Source: Avimonoglobus sp965151315 (GTDB lineage: Bacteria; Bacillota; Clostridia; UBA1381). Taken from it: 27,845 nt of DNA. Below, piece after piece: positions 22,390 to 27,845 of the stretch. The notes below the pieces were generated by a model. That model did no database searches. It saw only the letters and a list, made by a program, of their open reading frames with translations, and was not told where the DNA came from. A program made the position numbers and the translations under genes. Every line of letters begins with the position of its first letter. Within the stretch, counting starts at the first letter, position 1. Where the stretch lies: assembly GCA_965151315.1 (NCBI GenBank), contig CBCTZG010000037.1, forward strand, positions 1-27,845, read 5' to 3'.

Positions 22390-23676
22390 ATGAACATTGC
22401 AATATGCGGTGCAAAAGCATTGTTACTGGAAAATAACGAATTTACTGCCAGGGACACTGACCTTTATATTACGGGTAATCGGATCAGCGGGATTGGCCGG
22501 GCGCCGGAGAATTTCTCGGCGGACAGGACGCTGGACGGCCGGGACAGGCTGGTGATTCCAGGCCTGATCAACGCCCACACCCATTCCTATATGTCTATCT
22601 TCCGCAATGTGGCGGACGATATGGCGTTTGACGACTGGCTGTTTGGGCATATCCTGCCTATGGAGGACAAGCTACTGCCGGAGGATATGTACTGGGGGGC
22701 GCTTTTGGGCTGTCTGGAAATGATCCGGACGGGCACCACCTGTTTTGCAGATATGAGTATTGATATCCGTGCAATCCAGCGGGCGGTGGATGAAGCCGGG
22801 ATCCGGGCGGTATTGTCCCGGGGGCTGGTGGGCCAGGGCAATGATGCGGGCGGGGCACGCCGCATAGAAGAGAATTTGCAGGCCTATCTGGATAACGAAA
22901 ATGACAAGGTTACTTTTATGCTAGGCCCCCACGCGCCATACAGCTGCGATCCGGCATATTTGGAGCGTGTATTGGCCCAAGCCCACAAATATAACCTGGG
23001 GATCCATATCCATTTGTCGGAAAGCGCCAAAGAGGTGGCGGATGTACGAGCCCAGTATGGCTGTACGCCGATCCAGCTGATGGATCAGATCGGGCTGTTT
23101 GAGCGCCCCACGCTTGCGGCGCATTGCGTTTACGCCGAAGAAGCAGACATGGAAATTATGGCGAAAAGGGGCGTCACGGTAGCAACGAATCCCAAAAGCA
23201 ATCTGAAGCTGGCCAACGGCGCGGCGCCGCTTCTGAAAATGCAGGAGAAGGGCGTCAATATTGCTATTGGCACAGACGGCGCGGCCAGCAATAATACCTT
23301 AAATATGTTCGGGGACATGAATTACGCGGCGCTTCTGCATAAAGGCCTGAACAAAAACCCAATTGCCATCAGCGCCCAGGACGTACTGCGGTTTGCGACA
23401 GTCAACGGGGCAAGGGCCGTGGGGCTGGACAGCCAGATCGGACAGATCCGGACGGGCATGAAAGCAGATTTGGTTTTGCTGGATCTATCCCAGCCCCAGT
23501 TCCGGCCCTATAACCACATCCCAGCCTCGCTGGTCTATGCGGCAAATGGGGGCGAGGTGGAAACTGTGCTGGTCAACGGCGAGATTCTGATGGAAAACAG
23601 GGAAATGAAAACCTTAGACGCGGAAAGAATTTATTATGAATGTGAGAGGATTATGGAAAGGGTGAATCCAAAATGA
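22390..23676 (+). CDS. mtaD: 5'-methylthioadenosine/S-adenosylhomocysteine deaminase
   Basis: An amidohydrolase-superfamily enzyme of 428 residues, expected to deaminate SAH, MTA or 5'-deoxyadenosine at the adenine amino group. Metal and catalytic residues are in order: NAHTHSYM (H63, H65), HIHLSES (H208, E211), AAHCVYA (H245) and GTDGAASNN (D296). The pattern is that of the MtaD/TrzN/chlorohydrolase branch. GGAG (22379-22382) lies 7 nt before the ATG, inside the end of the preceding gene. It overlaps the adenosylhomocysteinase gene by ATGA. That pairing supports SAH as a physiological substrate. Guanine deaminase-like activity is less likely. Confidence 0.9.
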   Translation: MNIAICGAKALLLENNEFTARDTDLYITGNRISGIGRAPENFSADRTLDGRDRLVIPGLINAHTHSYMSIFRNVADDMAFDDWLFGHILPMEDKLLPEDMYWGALLGCLEMIRTGTTCFADMSIDIRAIQRAVDEAGIRAVLSRGLVGQGNDAGGARRIEENLQAYLDNENDKVTFMLGPHAPYSCDPAYLERVLAQAHKYNLGIHIHLSESAKEVADVRAQYGCTPIQLMDQIGLFERPTLAAHCVYAEEADMEIMAKRGVTVATNPKSNLKLANGAAPLLKMQEKGVNIAIGTDGAASNNTLNMFGDMNYAALLHKGLNKNPIAISAQDVLRFATVNGARAVGLDSQIGQIRTGMKADLVLLDLSQPQFRPYNHIPASLVYAANGGEVETVLVNGEILMENREMKTLDAERIYYECERIMERVNPK

Positions 23677-24917
23677 GCGCGATTCGGGATATGGGATTAT
23701 GGGAAACCGGCGCACGGAAAATCGAATGGGTAAAGCGGAATATGGTGCTTCTGCGGGGGATCGAGACGGAGTTCCGGGCGGAGCAGCCCTTTGCCGGCCT
23801 GCGGATTGCCCTATCGATCCATTTGGAGGCTAAAACGGCCTATCTTTGCCAAGTATTGGCGGCAGGCGGCGCGGACATGTATATTACCGGGAGTAATCCG
23901 CTGTCTACCCAAGATGATGTGGCAGCGGCTTTGGCCCATGCCGGGCTCCATGTGTTCGCCTGGTACGGATGTACGCCGGCGGAATATAAGCGGCATATGG
24001 CCGCAGTGATCCAGGCCGGGCCGAATATCATCATTGACGACGGCGGGGATCTGGTGAACCTGATCCATAACGAATACCCGGAAAAGCTTCCCCAGGTTCT
24101 GGGCGGCTGCGAGGAAACTACCACAGGGATCATCCGGCTGGTGTCCATGGCCAAGGCCGGCGCATTGAAATTCCCCATGGTTTTAGTCAATAACGCACGG
24201 TGTAAGTATTTGTTTGACAACCGCTACGGAACCGGGCAGTCTGTCTGGGACGGGATCAATCGGACGACTAACCTGATCGTGGCTGGCAAAAACGTGGTCG
24301 TGGCGGGATACGGCTGGTGCGGGAAAGGCGTGGCCATGCGGGCCAAGGGCTTTGGCGCCAATGTAATTGTGACGGAGATCGACCCGGTCAAGGCCTTAGA
24401 AGCGAAAATGGATGGGTTTGATATTATGCCCATGCGTCAGGCGGCGGAGATTGGCGATTTGTTCATTACCGTGACGGGCTGCCGGGACGTAATCGGCCGG
24501 GAAGATTTCGCGGCCATGAAGGACGGCGCGATCCTCTGCAACGCCGGGCATTTCAACGTGGAAATTGACGTGGAAACCTTAGAGAAGATAGCAGTGGAGA
24601 AGCAGCCCCAGCGGCAGAACATTATGGGCTACCGGCTGGAAAATGGGAACTGGGTTTATCTCTTAGCGGAGGGGCGGCTGGTGAACCTGGCTGCCGGCGA
24701 TGGGCATCCGGCAGAGATTATGGATATGAGCTTTGCCATCCAGGCAAAAAGCGCGGCGTATATCGCAAAAAACCGCGGGAACTTTACGAAGATGGTGGTG
24801 GACGTGCCGGAAGAGATCGACCGGGAGATGGCCCTTCGGAAGCTGCGGTCCTATGGCCGGGAAATCGATACCCTGACGCCGGCCCAGGCGGAATACTTAA
24901 ACAGCTGGAATGTTTGA
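23673..24917 (+). CDS. ahcY: Adenosylhomocysteinase family, short archaeal/Thermotoga type
   Basis: A 414-residue NAD-dependent hydrolase that splits S-adenosyl- or S-inosyl-homocysteine to homocysteine and nucleoside. Landmarks are SIHLEAKTA, TGSNPLSTQDDVAAAL, GCEETTTG, NNARCKYLFDNRYGTGQS and the Rossmann motif GYGWCGKGVAMRAKGFGA, with the C-terminal GDGHPAEIMD. It lacks the 40-residue insertion of eukaryotic-type enzymes. The substrate-loop sequence HLEAKTA replaces the classic HMTIQTA, as in archaeal and Thermotoga enzymes. The start overlaps the deaminase stop by 4 nt (ATGA), so translation is coupled. The gene could act on S-inosylhomocysteine made by the upstream enzyme. Confidence 0.93.
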   Translation: MSAIRDMGLWETGARKIEWVKRNMVLLRGIETEFRAEQPFAGLRIALSIHLEAKTAYLCQVLAAGGADMYITGSNPLSTQDDVAAALAHAGLHVFAWYGCTPAEYKRHMAAVIQAGPNIIIDDGGDLVNLIHNEYPEKLPQVLGGCEETTTGIIRLVSMAKAGALKFPMVLVNNARCKYLFDNRYGTGQSVWDGINRTTNLIVAGKNVVVAGYGWCGKGVAMRAKGFGANVIVTEIDPVKALEAKMDGFDIMPMRQAAEIGDLFITVTGCRDVIGREDFAAMKDGAILCNAGHFNVEIDVETLEKIAVEKQPQRQNIMGYRLENGNWVYLLAEGRLVNLAAGDGHPAEIMDMSFAIQAKSAAYIAKNRGNFTKMVVDVPEEIDREMALRKLRSYGREIDTLTPAQAEYLNSWNV

Positions 24918-25033
24918 ATGCCGAAATTTTGTTTTATTTTACAGAATAAGAGCAAAACGAGGGAAGCAAAAGCTGAAAATAGATATAACATATTACGGAT
25001 AAAAAGAACCCCTTTTATTTGTTCACTGTTTTA

Positions 25034-25062
25034 TTGGAACAAATGACACAATATGCTATAAT
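25034..25062 (+). promoter_or_regulatory. Promoter in front of the broken glycosidase
   Basis: TTGGAA (25034-25039), a 17-bp spacer ending in TGC and TATAAT (25057-25062). It sits 26 bp before the truncated frame. It may be the original promoter now joined to an internal part of the gene. Confidence 0.65.
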
Positions 25063-25088
25063 ACAAAGGACAATACAGGCTAAAGTAG

Positions 25089-26389
25089 ATCAATTGCATG
25101 TATAAAGCTGAGGATCGGGATACGGCGGAAAATTGGACAGCTTTAGTTTCTAACGCCATCCGGGCGAATGACCCAGCGCATCCTGTCATTTCCGGCATGC
25201 ATGGCCTAAACCTGGCTGGCCCATGGACGATCCAAGGACAGGCAGAACATACGGATATCCTGACAACCCACCCTTATCCCGCCTTTGTTCCGCACTGCAA
25301 TTTTAACCGTATATTGTCCGTCCGCACCTTGCTGCACGCAACCTGTGAAACAAAATTTTATGCGGATATATCCGGTAAGCCGTGCTTGGTAGAAGAAATT
25401 AGCACGTTGGGCCCTATGATATGTAGCAATGCGGCGGCAGCAGATTTTATGCGTGTAAACTTGTTTTCCAATTGGGCGAATGGTTCTCCTGGGTTGCTAT
25501 GGTGGTGCGCCAGCGACCAGACCAACCTGACCGATCCGCCGTACAGCTGGTGTATGATTGAACGGGAACTTGGCCTGCTAGATGTAAACCATAAGCCCAA
25601 ACCTGCTTTGCAGGTTATGCGCGATTTTTCAGAATGGCTGTCTGGTTTGGATTTTGACCTGCCACCGGCCAAAACGGATGCGGTATGCATTGCCACCCTG
25701 GATCAGGATCATTGGGGGATTTCTTATATGAGTTATATTTTGGCAAAACAGGCAGGTGCCAATATTCGTTTTGCATATGCCGGTGGCGCTATCCCAGACG
25801 CGCCGGTTTATTTGCTGCCGTCATTGTCCGGGGCCCGTAGCCTGTTGCTGCCGCAGTACAAGCTGCTGCGGGAACGGGTGAAAAACGGCGCGACGCTGTA
25901 CATTTCCAATGATGACGCATATTTATCTGAATTTCAGGATTTAACCGGTCTGCGGGTTTTGGATTCAGCACGGAGCCCGGCCAATGGATGGATTTATGGA
26001 CTGCCATACGAAAAGCAGTGGCAATTTTTCCGGAGACTGCCGGTGCAGCAGTGTTGGAAACAGACGAAAACGACGGGCCGCTGTTTACCCGGCATACCTA
26101 TGGAAAAGGGACGGTATATTATCTAAATTTTCCATTGGAAAAATCACTGTTATACCAGGAAAACGCCTTTGACCAGCCATATTATAAAATTTACGCAAAT
26201 ATTTTAGCTACCGTCCCTACAGAAAAATTAGGGATTACACTGCATTCAGACGGGGTGGATACATATGCTGTCATCATCAACTATTCTCAGGAGCCGCAGC
26301 CTTTTCCGAAGCACATCCAGACGGGCTGTATATTGCGGGGGAATGGCGAAATAATTCCGGCGTTTGATTGCTGTGTGGTAAAAATATAA
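25089..26389 (+). pseudogene. Truncated, frameshifted glycoside hydrolase (TIM-barrel, GH5-like)
   Basis: Two frames join into one protein. The first (25089-about 26030) carries barrel segments DPAHPVISGMHGL, ILTTHPYPAF, KPCLVEEISTLGP (probable catalytic Glu) and GLLWWCASDQTNLTDPPYSW, followed by a Rossmann-like domain. The second (about 25990-26389) continues it with TDENDGPLFTRHTYGKGTVYY and a beta-domain end. A +1-type shift between about 25990 and 26040, perhaps in the T-run near 26027, links them. The N-terminal half of the barrel, including the usual acid/base Glu on strand 4, is missing. There is no ribosome site. It is inactive by truncation and frameshift. The family is assigned by general fold only. 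Confidence 0.8.
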
Positions 26390-26396
26390 ACGCGTG

Positions 26397-26519
26397 AGGC
26401 CGCGGTCAGCAAGGAAAATACAAAAATTTATTCAGTTTAAGGATTTTCCGATTCCTCAGGCTATAGAAATGCATCTTCTGGAGGTGTTAGAACTAAATGC
26501 AAAAGAAGAATGGATATAA
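26397..26519 (+). other. Short unassigned open stretch
   Basis: A frame ending at TAA 26517-26519 reads with protein-like character (FKDFPIPQAIEMHLLEVLEL, then NAKEEWI). It has no convincing start or ribosome site. It may be the tail of a decayed gene between the broken glycosidase and the insertion sequences, but no family is recognised. Confidence 0.25.
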
Positions 26520-26523
26520 ATGA

Positions 26524-26558
26524 AGAGCAGGTTAAAGCATATAGCTTTAACCTGCTCT
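26524..26558. repeat. Perfect 15-bp inverted repeat
   Basis: AGAGCAGGTTAAAGC (26524-26538, allowing the outer A-T pair), loop ATATA and GCTTTAACCTGCTCT (26544-26558). No T-run follows, so it is not a standard terminator. Possibly an insertion-sequence-linked or palindromic repeat. Confidence 0.6.
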
Positions 26559-26668
26559 CAACTGGTGCGAGTGTTCTTACAGGACTTGCCCGCAAATGCA
26601 TTTAACCCAGGGGTTTCCGATAGTCAATACACAGTATTAACTCTAAAATTAAATATTTTTCTTCTCTC

Positions 26669-26705
26669 AAAATGCTTTGATTATAAAAAATCAAGGCATT
26701 TTTTG
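26669..26705. terminator. Hairpin with T-run
   Basis: AAAATGCTTTGATT and AATCAAGGCATTTT pair with one T-G wobble across a 6-nt loop, and TTT follows. A working terminator is likely, either for decayed upstream transcription or as a screen for the insertion sequence. Confidence 0.65.
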
Positions 26706-26856
26706 TTTTACCGTACCGGTTTCATTGCTCCCTATTTATGCGTATTGTAATATAAAATCCTCAGCTAGTCAACAGACCGGAGCATATCGAGTATATGCTC
26801 AACTGCATGAAGTCCAACACCACGGAGGTACGCAGCATCACGCCGAGAAAAAATGC

Positions 26857-26896
26857 AGCGCAGCTCACCAATCAACAATGATCAGTGAGCTGCGCT
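26857..26896. terminator. 12-bp hairpin before the IS200 element
   Basis: AGCGCAGCTCAC (26857-26868) pairs with GTGAGCTGCGCT (26885-26896) across a 16-nt loop and is followed by TATTATT. The rest of 26706-26856 holds nothing recognised. Confidence 0.55.
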
Positions 26897-26913
26897 TATT
26901 ATTGTACAACGAA

Positions 26914-26936
26914 AACCACGTGCTATGCGCGTGGTT
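26914..26936 (+). repeat. IS200 left-end hairpin
   Basis: AACCACGTGC, loop TAT and GCGCGTGGTT form a 10-bp stem with one T-G pair. This is the type of imperfect subterminal hairpin bound by Y1 HUH transposases at the left end. Confidence 0.65.
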
Positions 26937-26970
26937 CAAAAAAGCTTTAAGCTATGAGTGGAAAATAAAG

Positions 26971-27026
26971 ACCTCCTATGATACAATGAGTGCAGGTTCG
27001 CCAACCGCACAAAGATCAAAGGAGGT
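26971..27026 (+). promoter_or_regulatory. Hairpin that masks the tnpA ribosome site
   Basis: ACCTCCT (26971-26977) is fully complementary to AGGAGGT (27020-27026), the Shine-Dalgarno site. GAT/ATC continues the stem, and an inner hairpin GTGC-A-GGTT, loop CGCC, AACC-GCAC caps it. An RNA starting upstream would fold so that tnpA translation is blocked. Confidence 0.7.
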
Positions 27027-27034
27027 AATCAAGA

Positions 27035-27511
27035 ATGAAACTTGATACAGAGAGTTTATCACATACAACATGGAATTGCAAGTATCACATAGTATTTGCA
27101 CCCAAATATCGAAGACAAGTAATATATGGAAAAATAAAGGCGGATATAGGGAATATACTGCGAAAGTTATGTGAATATAAAGGAGTGGAAATTATAGAAG
27201 CAGAAGCGTGTCCGGATCATATTCATATGCTGATATCAATACCGCCAAAGTATAGTGTATCACAAATAATGGGATATCTTAAAGGGAAGAGTAGTTTGAT
27301 GATATTCGACAGACATGCAAATTTGAAATATAAGTATGGGAACAGACAATTTTGGTGCAAAGGATATTATGTAGATACAGTAGGTAGAAACAAAAAAGCG
27401 ATACAGCAGTATATACGAAATCAGTTACAAGAAGATATAGCAAGTGATCAAATAAGTTTGCAAGAATATATAGACCCGTTTACGGGTGAGCCGAACAAAA
27501 AGGGCAAATAA
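27035..27511 (+). CDS. tnpA: IS200-type Y1 HUH transposase
   Basis: A 158-residue single-strand DNA transposase of the IS200/IS605 family. The HUH metal motif is H62-I63-H64 in CPDHIHMLISIPPKYS. The catalytic tyrosine is Y126 in KKAIQQYIRNQ, with Q130 as the usual third metal ligand. The N-terminal KYHIVFAPKYRRQ and the C-terminal EYIDPFTGEPNKK are hallmark IS200 sequences. AAAGGAGG precedes the ATG and lies in the masking hairpin. ACCCG-TTTA-CGGGT near the 3' end (27474-27487) may be part of the right-end structure. The gene is full length and looks active. Confidence 0.96.
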   Translation: MKLDTESLSHTTWNCKYHIVFAPKYRRQVIYGKIKADIGNILRKLCEYKGVEIIEAEACPDHIHMLISIPPKYSVSQIMGYLKGKSSLMIFDRHANLKYKYGNRQFWCKGYYVDTVGRNKKAIQQYIRNQLQEDIASDQISLQEYIDPFTGEPNKKGK

Positions 27512-27539
27512 ACCTGCTAACAAAAGTCAAGTATTTTTT

Positions 27540-27564
27540 GGTAGTGCGTAAAGTTTTGTGTAAA
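27540..27564 (-). repeat. Terminal inverted repeat of an IS256-type element
   Basis: On the minus strand it reads TTTACACAAAACTTTACGCA followed by CTACC. This resembles the TTTACACAAAA-type ends of IS256 elements and lies 26 bp beyond the transposase stop, the expected place for the right end. Confidence 0.6.
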
Positions 27565-27590
27565 GTCCAAACATCAGGAAAAAGCAAAAG

Positions 27591-27827
27591 TTACAGGGCA
27601 ACATTCACCCTATCGCCAAAATAGACCATTAAATTGTCTAAAATCATGCCCCAATCACGGATCGGCATCGTCCATTTGTCCACGATTTGCATGGTTGTTA
27701 AATACAGAATTTTCATCAGAGCGTCATCGGAAACGAAGGCGCTCTTGGTTTTTGTTACCTTTCGTAGCTGGCGGTTGAAATTCTCAATGGCGGGGCGTGT
27801 GAAGTTTTTTCTGTAAATTAGATTTTT
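27591..27827 (-). pseudogene. IS256 (Mutator) family transposase, C-terminal fragment
   Basis: A 78-codon minus-strand frame with the hallmark IS256 C-terminus: AIENFNRQLRKVTKTKSAF, then DDALMKILYLTTMQIVDKW and DWGMILDNLMVYFGDR. The DDE catalytic core lies upstream in the family. An in-frame TAG at 27830-27828 interrupts the frame just before this part, so the reading visible here is cut off. It is either a decayed copy or one whose frame changes near the window edge. The stop at 27591 and the terminal repeat at 27540-27564 form its right end. Confidence 0.82.
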
Positions 27828-27845
27828 CTATGACAAAATATCGTT

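Larger units (their letters stand above)
26900..27539 (+). mobile_element. IS200-type insertion sequence (IS200/IS605 family)
   Basis: A single-gene element: left-end hairpin, tnpA and a short right end. It lacks tnpB. The exact ends were not determined, because Y1 elements have no terminal inverted repeats and the cleavage tetranucleotides could not be assigned; the right limit here is set by the IS256-type end that follows. Base use is clearly more AT-rich than in the housekeeping genes, in keeping with transfer. Confidence 0.7.

Noticed and set aside
27634..27816. 60-codon plus-strand frame at the right edge
   Set aside because: It is the shadow of the IS256-type transposase fragment on the minus strand.
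1..27845. CRISPR arrays, prophage or plasmid modules
   Set aside because: No regularly spaced short repeats, cas, integrase, capsid or replication genes are visible in the window.

Overview
The window reads as chromosomal DNA of a spore-forming, anaerobic Firmicute of the class Clostridia, probably a gut lineage. The support is an intact Spo0H-type sigma factor, a SigB/F/G-type sigma factor, an alpha2-type glycyl-tRNA synthetase, strong AGGAGG ribosome sites, many TTGNNN-17-TGNTATAAT promoters, and several glycan-degrading enzymes. No phage, plasmid or CRISPR genes are seen. The species cannot be named from the sequence.

Layout. 1-818: noncoding and repetitive, with two identical 5' halves of a serine tRNA gene (CGA anticodon, minus strand) in diverged units about 202 bp apart. 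819-3740: aroC, an ECF sigma factor and its zinc-finger anti-sigma factor, closed by a terminator. 3866-5019: sigH and a small double zinc-ribbon protein. 5101-10275: a glycan block (GH38 alpha-mannosidase, SGNH esterase, GH63-like glycosidase). 10381-12393: mscL and glyQS on the minus strand. 12394-12867: a 0.5 kb gap with five DnaA-box-like sites. 12868-16348: a plus-strand run of five genes (membrane protein, SigB-type sigma factor, pyrE, zinc-ribbon membrane protein, polysaccharide deacetylase). 16407-16907: a perfect promoter and strong terminator bracketing about 460 nt with no convincing ORF, a candidate structured RNA. 16921-19876: PHP phosphoesterase and GH4 alpha-galactosidase on the minus strand, diverging from an AraC-type regulator. 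19904-21512: pnuC (minus) and ferritin (plus). 21556-24917: a membrane protein, an MTA/SAH deaminase and an archaeal/Thermotoga-type S-adenosylhomocysteine hydrolase, tightly coupled. 25089-27845: decaying accessory DNA with a truncated, frameshifted glycoside hydrolase, several perfect hairpins, an IS200-type element and the terminal part of an IS256-type element.

How the parts work together. The GH38, SGNH, GH63-like and GH4 genes and the broken GH point to use of decorated alpha-mannose, glucose and galactose glycans. No transporter is present here, so the substrates are unknown. The deaminase/hydrolase pair suggests that SAH is recycled by deamination to S-inosylhomocysteine before cleavage. 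That, the duplicated tRNA-Ser halves, the ncRNA candidate and the DnaA-box cluster are the points most worth checking.
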